A stretch of DNA of 8,712 bases from Victivallales bacterium (lineage in GTDB: Bacteria > Verrucomicrobiota > Lentisphaeria > Oligosphaerales > Oligosphaeraceae): positions 1 to 8,712 of the forward strand of contig JAFYGL010000689.1 of assembly GCA_017543165.1 (NCBI GenBank). Direction: 5' to 3'. Positions 1 to 6,745 of the stretch are shown in pieces (position 1 is the stretch's first letter; each line of letters starts with the position of its first letter). Below the pieces are notes generated by a model that was not told the DNA's origin, did no database searches, and saw nothing but the letters and a program-made list of their open reading frames with translations. Made by a program: the position numbers and the translations under genes.

Positions 1-9
1 CATATTACG

Positions 10-56
10 GACGACAAGGGCTTGAGGTCAAGTCCTTGTCGTCGTTTTTTGTTTTT
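10..56 (+). terminator. Factor-independent terminator of an upstream gene
   Basis: A 16-pair stem is formed by 10-25 and 28-43, with one G-T wobble (20 with 33) and a two-base centre that would open to a small loop. It is followed at once by T tracts at 45-50 and 52-56. This is the classic intrinsic terminator layout on the + strand. The gene it ends lies before the window. No comparable T tract follows the stem on the other strand, so it acts in one direction. Confidence 0.88.
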
Positions 57-97
57 CGCTCTGTTCCCAAAGAGGCTTTTTTGTGGAACAGAGCGAA
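55..97. repeat. Second inverted repeat, 13-bp perfect arms
   Basis: Arms 55-67 and 85-97 are perfect reverse complements around a 17-base loop. A smaller AAAG/CTTT hairpin (69-72 with 76-79) nests inside the loop. The bases after the stem are A-rich on both strands, so this is not a standard terminator. The only T run is inside the loop. It sits directly behind the 10-56 terminator, so it may be a back-up structure or processing site, or a small dispersed palindrome. Function is unknown. Confidence 0.6.
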
Positions 98-215
98 TAA
101 AAAATATACATGCCTTTAAGATAAGCACTGGATAGTTGCTTTTCACGTCCGTTTTTTCATAGAGGCCAGAGGCGGATGGCATTCCTGCGCCAGGGCGCGG
201 GGAACAACCGCATAT

Positions 216-245
216 TTGCTTGAAAAATGAAGAATTTCATATAAA
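216..245 (+). promoter_or_regulatory. Candidate promoter for the kinase gene
   Basis: A TATAAA hexamer at 240-245 lies 18 bases after a weak TTGCTT at 216-221, inside an AT-rich leader. The start codon at 290 lies 44 bases downstream. The -35 match is only three of six and the region is AT-rich, so chance is possible. A small GC hairpin (187-191 with 194-198) lies upstream. Nothing else is recognisable between 98 and 289. Confidence 0.25.
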
Positions 246-289
246 TTCTCCAAAATTTTTTTCTTCTATTAATATATTGAACATAAACA

Positions 290-2551
290 ATGGCGGATAC
301 CACAAATAGAAACGTCCAGTTTACGCAGGTAATAACGCCTACGGACACAACTCCTACCAACACGTCCACCAATTTTGCCCCGAAAGGTGCGCGTAAACTC
401 ATCAAGGACAGTGACGTATCGACGCAGCCCGTCATGTTCACAGTGAATCCCTCTCTGGAATTCAGGCGCAAGCTGGAATATACCGACAAGCGCTACAAGC
501 GCCTCAAGTTGATGGCCACTGGCGGTTACGGGCGCATCTTCATGGTGGAGGACAATGTTCTGGGGAGAAAGGCCGTCGTCAAATCCCTCAAGGAGGACCT
601 TCTTGAGCATCCTGACATAGTGAGGAAATTCCTTACCGAGGCGAAACTCAACGCGCAGCTGGACCATCCATCCATTGTGACAGTTTTCAGCCTGGACACC
701 GATTCGTCCGACGGGTTGCACATGGCAATGCAGCTTATCAATGGCATCACCCTGAAAGAATATCTTGCCCGTACATTGGAAGAGCACCAGAAGAACAATT
801 GGAGCAATGCGCAGACGACGCGGCTGCTTCAGGAACGACTGGAGATGTTCCTCCATATCTGCGATGCAATCGACTACAGCCACAGCAAGGGCATAATCCA
901 CTGCGACATCAAGCCTGACAATGTGATGATAGGCCGCTATGGCGAGGTCTATGTGATGGACTGGGGAATTGCCGCCGCCGATGGCTGCAACAGAAAGGCA
1001 AACCTGGATGGAACTCCCTCATACATGCCTCCAGAGACATTGCGGGATGGCGTCACGAACAAGCAGACCGATGTTTTTGCCCTGGGAATGATGCTGAACG
1101 AAGTGGTGACATTGCGTCCCCCGCTCCAGGGCGAGACGCCCCAGGAAATAGCCAAGAGAATATACAAGGGAGACTTTGAACCATCCACCTCCATATTGCC
1201 AGGCAAGAAGATACCAGCTCCATTGCGCGCCATAATAGAAAAGGCCAGGAACGTGGATCCTGAAGTCCGTTATAAAAAAGTCAAGGATTTGGCGGATGAT
1301 ATCAGGCATTTCCTCTTTGACCAGGAGGTAAAGGCCTATCCTGACACATGGCTGATGAAATTGTCCCGCATTTTGTACAGGTACCGTGTTGCCACGACGA
1401 TAGCGGTGCTGTGCCTGGTGCTGTGCATGTTCGTCTTGCTTGTCATGCATCTTGCCTCGTCCATAAAGGAAGGCCGTGAGCGTTCTCTTGAAGTGAATGA
1501 GCGCAACAACATGTACAGGACCAGTGAGAATTTCTCCAGGATTTTCACGCTGGTGCAGGCATTGGGCGAAAATTTGAGTCTGGCATTGGGCACTGAATAT
1601 GAACAGCCCAGCACAGAACAGAAGGACATACTCTACTATGTCAACGAAGATTACGCGCCAACTTCCAGCAATCAGCCTGAAAAGATGCTGAGCACCACGT
1701 TCTTCAAGTATCCTGTGAGTGTCAATTCCGGGACGTTTTTCATGCCAGAGGGGTTTTCTGAACAGGCGTTCATGACGTGGGTGCAGCGTTTCAAGTCACT
1801 CAATGCCATGCATGCCTCGCATTTTCTCAGCAATGTCATGATGGATGATGAAAAGGTTTTTTCCAGAAAGGAGAATCTGCGTTTCTTTGTCAAGAAAGGA
1901 CCTCTTTTGAGGCGGTTTACATACATACTTGATAATGGTCTGGTGTTCAGGTACCCTGGCACGTATGAGGAGGGTGTTTCCAGCGAAAGCGATTTCATGG
2001 ACGAATGGATAGAGCAGCAAATGGAAAAGTCCGACGGCTTCAGGAAATTCGTCTGGACTTCGCCGCACCCTGACCCAGAAGGGCATATTGTGATTTCATG
2101 CTGGCTGCCAATTCTGGACATCAGCGGTGAAAGACTTGGGCTTATATGCCTGGACATCTGCTATCACAAGCTGATTGAGAGCATAGAGGAACAGGCCAGA
2201 AAGGAGGCATACCAGGCCGAATACTACCTTGTGGACAATAGAGGCAATGTCATATACAAGAGCGACAAGAACAGAGTGCCCGATGAGGAACTCCATGTGA
2301 CAAAGTTTGATGTCATGAAATTCGAATATCCACAGATTCTGGACAAAATACGCTCAACCGTGCATTCTCAATTCAAGATAAAAACAAAGAATGCCGCATT
2401 GAGGGTGGCATGGTCTCGCCTCAAGCATACGGACTGGCTCATTATCAGAATCTTGCCTGAAAACAGATTCACCTGGGTCGATACACTGGACAGCGTGGAA
2501 GCAAACGAATCCTACAACAAGGTAGGCGACAAATACGGCAGAGAAAAATAG
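290..2551 (+). CDS. Transmembrane Ser/Thr protein kinase with C-terminal Cache-like sensor domain
   Basis: This is a Hanks-type kinase of 753 residues. The N-terminal ~65 residues are a Thr/Pro-rich tail. The catalytic domain covers about 68-340: glycine loop GGYGRIF (78-84), ATP lysine K98, helix-C glutamate E117, catalytic loop HCDIKPDN (204-211, base D206), magnesium loop DWG (224-226), PPE (247-249) and subdomain IX D261. All catalytic residues are kept, but the usual HRD arginine is Cys205, making it a non-RD kinase. One membrane helix (about 366-391) leads to a ~360-residue C-terminal region. Its segment AEYYLVDNRGNVIYKSD (643-659) resembles Cache/PAS-like periplasmic ligand-binding domains. 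The expected topology is kinase inside, sensor outside. No Shine-Dalgarno precedes the ATG at 290; the ATG was chosen as the first in frame. The gene stands alone and converges on the isoprenyl synthase. The ligand and protein substrates are unknown. Kinase identity is very sure; the Cache assignment is moderate. Confidence 0.93.
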   Translation: MADTTNRNVQFTQVITPTDTTPTNTSTNFAPKGARKLIKDSDVSTQPVMFTVNPSLEFRRKLEYTDKRYKRLKLMATGGYGRIFMVEDNVLGRKAVVKSLKEDLLEHPDIVRKFLTEAKLNAQLDHPSIVTVFSLDTDSSDGLHMAMQLINGITLKEYLARTLEEHQKNNWSNAQTTRLLQERLEMFLHICDAIDYSHSKGIIHCDIKPDNVMIGRYGEVYVMDWGIAAADGCNRKANLDGTPSYMPPETLRDGVTNKQTDVFALGMMLNEVVTLRPPLQGETPQEIAKRIYKGDFEPSTSILPGKKIPAPLRAIIEKARNVDPEVRYKKVKDLADDIRHFLFDQEVKAYPDTWLMKLSRILYRYRVATTIAVLCLVLCMFVLLVMHLASSIKEGRERSLEVNERNNMYRTSENFSRIFTLVQALGENLSLALGTEYEQPSTEQKDILYYVNEDYAPTSSNQPEKMLSTTFFKYPVSVNSGTFFMPEGFSEQAFMTWVQRFKSLNAMHASHFLSNVMMDDEKVFSRKENLRFFVKKGPLLRRFTYILDNGLVFRYPGTYEEGVSSESDFMDEWIEQQMEKSDGFRKFVWTSPHPDPEGHIVISCWLPILDISGERLGLICLDICYHKLIESIEEQARKEAYQAEYYLVDNRGNVIYKSDKNRVPDEELHVTKFDVMKFEYPQILDKIRSTVHSQFKIKTKNAALRVAWSRLKHTDWLIIRILPENRFTWVDTLDSVEANESYNKVGDKYGREK

Positions 2552-2734
2552 TGGACAGTGGACTGTGGACTGTGGTGTTCGCGGGACACGCTATTCCGCG
2601 CGGCCATTGGCCGCGCGTCAGGACGCGTGACCGCCATACGCGCCTGGCAGGCACAACACTATCCCCCAGTCTCCTCACAGTCCACAGTCCACAGTCCACA
2701 GTACACAGTCCACAGACCACTATTTTGTCCTGCC
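2537..2734. repeat. Long inverted repeat of 7-base units between convergent genes
   Basis: The left arm carries four units of the GTGGACT type (2551-2578, the last one degenerate). The right arm carries five GTCCACA units plus a partial one (2680-2720). In one register (n pairs with 5271-n), 2544-2575 pairs with 2696-2727 at 28 of 32 positions. The pairing extends to GGCAG/CTGCC at 2537-2541 and 2730-2734, inside both coding ends. Both genes stop with TAG in the same AAAATAGTGG edge of the repeat. The 101-base centre (2579-2679) is GC-rich and holds its own palindrome. Short TATTTT tracts flank both ends, so it could act as a two-way terminator. It may also be a mobile palindromic element (MITE- or REP-like), but no target duplication is obvious. 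Confidence 0.8.
2597..2617. repeat. GC-rich palindrome at the core of the heptamer repeat
   Basis: CGCGCGGCCA (2597-2606) pairs perfectly with TGGCCGCGCG (2608-2617) around one base, giving a ten-pair stem. Directly after it comes a GTCA/TGAC pair (2617-2620 with 2628-2631) around ACGCGT. The strong GC bias contrasts with the neighbouring genes and resembles REP-type cores. Function is unknown. Confidence 0.65.
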
Positions 2735-3793
2735 TGTCATCATTTCGGCCCATTGACGGAGCATATCCCTGGGTTGTGTCTGCGGGAATTGCTCCAGTAT
2801 TTCCAAGGCGTCCTTGACGAATGATTGTGCCATTGCCTGGCAACGTGTAAGTGCGCCGCTTTTCTTCACGCAATTGGCGGCGAATTCCAGGTCCAGCGGC
2901 GACAGGAATTTGTTTCCCAGCAATGCCATGAGTCTGGTTTTGTCTCCAGGGTTGAGAGAATGCAGTGTATCCAGCATTATAAGCGTCCTTTTGCCTTCGC
3001 GGATATCCGAGCCGATAGGTTTGCCGAACACTTTTTCATCGCCGAAGATGCCCAGCACATCGTCCTGCAACTGGAATGCAAGCCCGCAGCACACGGCGAA
3101 TTCGCCTAGAAGGTGCGCTTCTTTGTTTTGAGTAAGTGGGGTGCCATTTCCAAGTACTGCGCCCGCCTTTGCGCAGAAAGCCAGAAGCGAGCCAGTCTTG
3201 AGGCGCATCATTTCAAGAATTTTGTCAGTTGTTATATTTTGCCATGGTGTATGGCTGAGGCGTATGTCCAGTTGTTCTCCTGAGAGCAGTTCAGGATTTA
3301 GTGTCGAGTTCATTTCCTTTGCAAGAATCAGGAGCAATTCCTGTTTTGCGTCTGCGCGGAGCAGCATGTCCACCGCAAAGCCATGGAGCAGGTCACCGCC
3401 CAGGATTGCCAGGGCCTTGCCGTATGAGGCGGCCTCCTCTTGCCCAAGACCAAGTTCCGCCTGCCCCAATTTCGCGGCGGATACATGTGCTGTGTCCCTG
3501 CCTCTGCGCATTGCGTCATGGTCAATTATGTCATCGTGTATCAATGTCCAGGTATGGAACATTTCCACTGCTGCCGCCGCGCAGCGTACGCTTTCCTCCT
3601 TGCCGCCGCAAATCAGGGCGCACAATGTAAGCAGGGCAGGGCGAAGTGCCTTCCCTGGCTTTGTGAAATATGACTTGGCGGTTTCCGACAGATGCTTGTC
3701 GCTTGTAAAGCGGTCATTTATGAAATACTTGAAAATCGTGGAATAGGTCGCGTCCGAAGTGCTTTTCAAAAATGAATGGAAATCGTTGCTCAT
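2720..3793 (-). CDS. Polyprenyl synthetase (isoprenyl diphosphate synthase, FPP/GGPP type)
   Basis: This 357-residue all-alpha trans-prenyltransferase condenses isopentenyl diphosphate onto an allylic diphosphate in the cytosol, feeding undecaprenyl lipids, quinones or other isoprenoids. Visible motifs are GKALRP (47-52), the first aspartate-rich motif DDIID (87-91) followed by RRG (96-98), GGDLLHG (132-138), KT (199-200), the second aspartate-rich motif QLQDDVLGIFGD (241-252) and GKPIGSDIREGKRT (257-270). The first motif lacks the two-residue insertion usual in bacterial farnesyl synthases. The residue five before it is Trp82, and a bulky residue there usually limits chain length to about C15-C20. 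The exact product cannot be fixed by eye. The ATG (3791-3793) has only a weak GGAAAA upstream. The gene diverges from the UDP-sugar pyrophosphorylase, and its TAG lies inside the heptamer repeat. The length is somewhat above the ~300-330 typical of the family. Confidence 0.92.
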   Translation of the reverse strand: MSNDFHSFLKSTSDATYSTIFKYFINDRFTSDKHLSETAKSYFTKPGKALRPALLTLCALICGGKEESVRCAAAAVEMFHTWTLIHDDIIDHDAMRRGRDTAHVSAAKLGQAELGLGQEEAASYGKALAILGGDLLHGFAVDMLLRADAKQELLLILAKEMNSTLNPELLSGEQLDIRLSHTPWQNITTDKILEMMRLKTGSLLAFCAKAGAVLGNGTPLTQNKEAHLLGEFAVCCGLAFQLQDDVLGIFGDEKVFGKPIGSDIREGKRTLIMLDTLHSLNPGDKTRLMALLGNKFLSPLDLEFAANCVKKSGALTRCQAMAQSFVKDALEILEQFPQTQPRDMLRQWAEMMTGRTK

Positions 3794-3819
3794 GTTTTGA
3801 TTTTCCGCTTTTTGTGTTA

Positions 3820-3866
3820 TGTTACGTGGAAATTTGCCATAATATAATTAATTACGCAAATAGGAG
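3820..3866 (+). promoter_or_regulatory. Candidate promoter and ribosome site of the + strand gene run
   Basis: A perfect TATAAT lies at 3843-3848. The -35 hexamer 17 bases upstream (TGTTAC, 3820-3825) is poor. A clear Shine-Dalgarno TAGGAG (3861-3866) stands nine bases before the ATG at 3876; it is the only strong one in the window. A six-base dyad ATTTGC (3832-3837) / GCAAAT (3856-3861) brackets the -10 element and could be an operator, though it is short enough to be chance. The divergent isoprenyl synthase must also start from this 82-base gap. Confidence 0.45.
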
Positions 3867-3875
3867 TAGTGGATA

Positions 3876-5300
3876 ATGACGGATGAATTGAAAAAAAATC
3901 TCAGCGAAGTGCTTGAACAGGTAGGGCAGATGCATCTGCTCAAGTATTGGGATAGTTTGAATGATGCGCAGAGAGAGCACCTTGCCGCGCAGATAAAGGC
4001 CATTGACTGGCCAAGGGTGCTTGAGTGGCTTCATACTGCTGAAGGCGGCATATCCAAGGAGAGCCTTGCCCGTCTAGTGCCTGCTCCGTACAAGCCTGCG
4101 GTCCCAGCCAGCCAGGAGGACAAGGCATTGTATGCGAAGGCGCGTGAAAAGGGCGAGGCAATGCTGGCGGCTGGGCAGGTGGCCGCGTTCACAGTTGCAG
4201 GCGGGCAGGGCACCAGGCTGGGCTATGACGGCCCCAAGGGAACCTATCCCGTCACGCAGCTCAAGCACAAGTCATTGTTCCAGGTGTTTGCCGAAGGCAT
4301 ATTGCGCACCCAGAAAAAATACGGCACTTGCATTCCATGGTACATAATGACCAGCAACATCAACGACAGCGCCACCAGGGCATTCTTTGCGGACAATGCA
4401 TATTTCGGCCTGAAACCAGAGCAGCTCATGTTCTTCTCCCAGGGCATGCTGCCTGCTTTTGACCTTGCTACAGGCAAGGCTTTGCTGGAGGCACCTGATT
4501 CACTGGCATTGAGCCCCAATGGCCATGGCGGCAGCTTCGAGGCTCTGCGCAGTTCTGGCGCATTGGATGACATGGCGGCGAAGGGCATAAGCACCATCTC
4601 ATACTGGCAGGTGGACAATCCATTGATCAAGCAGTTTGACACTTTGTTCATTGGACTGCACAGCCTCCTTGGCTCGGACATGAGCAGCAAGGCGCTTCTC
4701 AAGCGGGACGCCAAGGAAAAACTGGGCCATTTCTGCCTGCTGGACGGACGCCTCACCATCATTGAATACAGCGACATGCCCGATGAACTTCTCTACAGGA
4801 AGGATGATGCTGGCCTCCTGGCATTCAGGGCGGGCAGCCCCGCAATACACACGATTTCCAGGTCCTTCATTGAACGGCTGACCGCCACCAAGCTGGAGCT
4901 CCAGCCACACAAGGCCTCCAAGAAGGTAAAGCACTTGAATGAGAATGGCGAATTGGTTTCACCAGACAAGCCAAATGCCGTAAAACTGGAGTTCTTCCTC
5001 TTTGATGCATTGCCTCTTGCGAGCAATCCTCTGATTCTTGAAGGCGACAGGCAGGATGAATTCGCGCCTGTAAAAAATGCTGAAGGCGATGATTCGCCAG
5101 AATCAAGCCGCAGGTATATGCTGGACAAGGCGGTGCGCATGCTGCGCCAGGCGGGCGTGGATGTCCCTCTCAAGGCGGATGGCAGCCCAGATGCCGTGAT
5201 TGAATTGTCCCCAGCCATATTTGGCGATGCGGATGATGTGAAGGCGCATCTTGACATGATACCTGAAATCAAGCCTGGTTCAGAACTGTACATTGGTTGA
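3876..5300 (+). CDS. UDP-N-acetylhexosamine / UDP-sugar pyrophosphorylase (UDPGP family, UAP1-like)
   Basis: This 474-residue nucleotidyltransferase joins UTP and a sugar 1-phosphate (GlcNAc-1-P by best resemblance) to give the UDP-sugar and pyrophosphate. The Rossmann-type core has the UTP loop VAGGQGTRLGYDGPKGTYPV (107-126), MTSN (158-161), NGHGG (215-219) and the metal-binding QVDNPL (245-250). A conserved block KLEFFLFDALPLA (370-382) follows, then EGDRQDEFAPVKN (389-401) and SPES (407-410). This last block is the hallmark of eukaryotic UDP-GlcNAc pyrophosphorylases (AGX/UAP1) rather than of plain UDP-glucose enzymes. Most bacteria make UDP-GlcNAc with the unrelated GlmU; whether GlmU is also present here cannot be seen. 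UDP-GlcNAc feeds peptidoglycan and lipid A, which fits the acyltransferase gene that follows at once. The start is supported by TAGGAG nine bases upstream. Family is sure; substrate is moderate. Confidence 0.92.
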   Translation: MTDELKKNLSEVLEQVGQMHLLKYWDSLNDAQREHLAAQIKAIDWPRVLEWLHTAEGGISKESLARLVPAPYKPAVPASQEDKALYAKAREKGEAMLAAGQVAAFTVAGGQGTRLGYDGPKGTYPVTQLKHKSLFQVFAEGILRTQKKYGTCIPWYIMTSNINDSATRAFFADNAYFGLKPEQLMFFSQGMLPAFDLATGKALLEAPDSLALSPNGHGGSFEALRSSGALDDMAAKGISTISYWQVDNPLIKQFDTLFIGLHSLLGSDMSSKALLKRDAKEKLGHFCLLDGRLTIIEYSDMPDELLYRKDDAGLLAFRAGSPAIHTISRSFIERLTATKLELQPHKASKKVKHLNENGELVSPDKPNAVKLEFFLFDALPLASNPLILEGDRQDEFAPVKNAEGDDSPESSRRYMLDKAVRMLRQAGVDVPLKADGSPDAVIELSPAIFGDADDVKAHLDMIPEIKPGSELYIG

Positions 5301-5305
5301 GCAAT

Positions 5306-6295
5306 ATGCCTTCGGAAGAAAGAGCGCACAACCGCCTGCTGGACTGGATGCTGTCCATCATGTTCCCGATTTTGCTGGGGACTGTCGGGCATCTTTCCAA
5401 TGCGGGGTCGCGCCGTCTTGCCAGTTTTTGCGCAATGATGTTCCGCGCCTTCAATTGGGGCGGGATGAAGTTGATTCGTGCCAATATTGCGGTTGCGTTT
5501 CCTGAATTGAGCAAGAAGGGACGCAATTCACTGGCAAAGAAGAATGTGTTCAACTGCGTATGGAATTGGATTGACTTCATCAGGCTTTTGAAGCATCCAG
5601 AGCGTTCAGGTGATTTCCTTGAGAAGATAAGCGTACCAGAGGATTTGACCTATCCTTGCATTGTGTGCATACCTCACATCGGCAGCTGGGAACTGTTTGC
5701 ACAAGGCATTCCTCATCACATCCAGGGCGGGGCCGCTGCCGTGGCCGCGCTGTTCCCTTATCCAAAACTCAATGAGATACTTGAACGTTCACGGACCATC
5801 AACGGGCTGGAGATAATACCAAGGGAAGGCGCCGTGCGTGGAGTGTTTGCGGCTCTGCGGAGAAACGTCAATGTGGGAATACTCATTGACCAGAACCTGA
5901 GCCCCAGACATGGCGGTGTGTTTGTGGATTTCTTCGGGCTGCCAGTCCCTACCAGCCCTCTTCCTGCGCTTGCCGCAGTGAGGCGTGGCGTCGCTTTGAC
6001 AAGCGGCGCCTGCATCAGAGGCGAAAACGGCAGATTCAGCATCGTGATAAGGAATCTTGGCAAGCCAGGGGCGGAGGAGACTGTCCAGCAGATAACGCAG
6101 CGCATCATTTCCGCCAATGAGCAGATGATACGGGAATGGCCAGAACAGTACACCTGGCTGTACAAGCGCTGGTTCTATACTCCAGTTGACCTGGCTCCAG
6201 AACTTGCGGCGCACTTGCCGTTCTACGCCAAAGCCCCGAAATACTCCCTTTCCGACAACGTGGAACCACGAAAAACCAAAGTTGTAGAAGAATAG
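5306..6295 (+). CDS. Lysophospholipid / lipid A acyltransferase, LpxL/HtrB family
   Basis: This 329-residue inner-membrane acyltransferase belongs to the family that adds secondary acyl chains to lipid A. A hydrophobic N-terminal anchor lies at about 8-30. The catalytic HX4E motif reads HIGSWE (124-129). DQNLSPRHGGVFVDFFG (195-211) and PEQYTWLYKRWF (279-290) match the conserved HtrB blocks. The length is slightly above the ~300-310 of E. coli LpxL because of a charged tail. The ATG at 5306 lies five bases after the stop of the pyrophosphorylase gene. An in-frame TTG at 5297 would overlap that stop by four bases and add three residues. Neither has a clear Shine-Dalgarno, and the tight junction suggests translational coupling. 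The adjacent UDP-GlcNAc supply gene fits a role in lipid A. An ornithine-lipid or other O-acyltransferase role cannot be excluded. The TAG overlaps the next palindrome by two bases. Confidence 0.88.
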   Translation: MPSEERAHNRLLDWMLSIMFPILLGTVGHLSNAGSRRLASFCAMMFRAFNWGGMKLIRANIAVAFPELSKKGRNSLAKKNVFNCVWNWIDFIRLLKHPERSGDFLEKISVPEDLTYPCIVCIPHIGSWELFAQGIPHHIQGGAAAVAALFPYPKLNEILERSRTINGLEIIPREGAVRGVFAALRRNVNVGILIDQNLSPRHGGVFVDFFGLPVPTSPLPALAAVRRGVALTSGACIRGENGRFSIVIRNLGKPGAEETVQQITQRIISANEQMIREWPEQYTWLYKRWFYTPVDLAPELAAHLPFYAKAPKYSLSDNVEPRKTKVVEE

Positions 6296-6376
6296 TTCTG
6301 TGCGCGGCGATACCATCGCTGCGTTTAGTAGCCATTGCCCAAAAAGCGGGGCGATGGTATCGCCCCGCACAGAACT
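6294..6376. repeat. Long imperfect palindrome between acyltransferase and folB
   Basis: 6294-6320 pairs with 6350-6376 over 27 positions, with one mismatch (6305/6365) and one G-T wobble. Each arm is also a hairpin in itself: GCGGGGCGAT (6346-6355) pairs perfectly with ATCGCCCCGC (6359-6368) around three bases, and GGCGAT (6306-6311) pairs with ATCGCT (6315-6320). The long stem and the two short ones exclude each other. It begins within the acyltransferase stop codon and ends six bases before the folB start. No T tract follows, so it is not a standard terminator. It could be a REP/BIME-like element, an RNA processing site, or a structure that controls folB translation. Confidence 0.8.
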
Positions 6377-6382
6377 CACACC

Positions 6383-6745
6383 ATGATGGATATCATAAAA
6401 ATCAACAATCTTCGAGTGAATGCGGTCATTGGCTGCAATGCCGACGAACGCGTCAGGACCCAGGAAATTTTCATTACAGTTTCCATTGCCATCGACACAT
6501 GGAACGCCGCGGCGACGGACGACCTCCGCAATACGCTGGACTATGACCAGTTGGCGAGGCGCATAACCGCAATGGCGGAGCATTCCGAGTTTATGCTGGT
6601 GGAAACATTGGCGCAGCATGTGGCGGACATCGTCCTGGAGGACGGGCGTGTCCAAAGCGTTACAGTTTCTGTTGTAAAGCCAGGCGCATTGCCCAACGCC
6701 GCCTCGGCTGAAGTAATCATAACCAGGGATAACAAGCAATCATGA
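6383..6745 (+). CDS. folB: Dihydroneopterin aldolase
   Basis: FolB cleaves 7,8-dihydroneopterin to 6-hydroxymethyl-dihydropterin and glycolaldehyde in tetrahydrofolate synthesis; it is cytosolic and usually octameric. From this start it is 120 residues, the normal family length. Family landmarks are GCNADERVRTQEIFI (17-31, pterin-side E22 and Q27), LDYDQLA (52-58, with Tyr54), VETLAQHVA (73-81, pterin-anchoring E74) and VVKPGALPNAASAEV (97-111, catalytic Lys99). The ATG at 6383 (or 6386, giving MDIIKI) is preferred. A TTG at 6335 would start inside the palindrome loop and add unconserved residues. There is no Shine-Dalgarno, and the palindrome ends six bases upstream, so translation may depend on RNA folding. 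The stop TGA overlaps the ATG of the next gene (ATGA, 6742-6745). No other folate gene is in the window. Confidence 0.92.
   Translation: MMDIIKINNLRVNAVIGCNADERVRTQEIFITVSIAIDTWNAAATDDLRNTLDYDQLARRITAMAEHSEFMLVETLAQHVADIVLEDGRVQSVTVSVVKPGALPNAASAEVIITRDNKQS

Noticed and set aside
55..97. Reading the second hairpin as a terminator for a - strand gene
   Set aside because: On the - strand the bases after the stem are A-rich, not T-rich. No - strand gene ends there.
269..901. 210-codon open frame on the - strand at the start of the kinase
   Set aside because: It is opposite the kinase N-lobe, whose glycine loop and catalytic motifs are clear.
2551..2720. Possible CRISPR array
   Set aside because: The units are seven bases long, abut without spacers and face in opposite directions. 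No cas gene is present.
2551..2824. Small + strand open frames across the heptamer repeat
   Set aside because: Their peptides are direct translations of the 7-base units and the GC core, with no start signal. The repeat leaves frames open by its composition.
3141..3746. 201-codon + strand open frame
   Set aside because: It is antisense to the isoprenyl synthase, has Ser/Ala-rich low-complexity content and no family resemblance.
6335..6382. Upstream TTG start for folB
   Set aside because: It lies in the palindrome loop and would add unconserved residues encoded by the right arm. The family's N-terminal strand begins at the ATG at 6383/6386.
5789..6739. 316-codon open frame on the - strand
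   Set aside because: It runs antisense through the acyltransferase, the palindrome and folB, and shows no motif. The sense genes are well supported.
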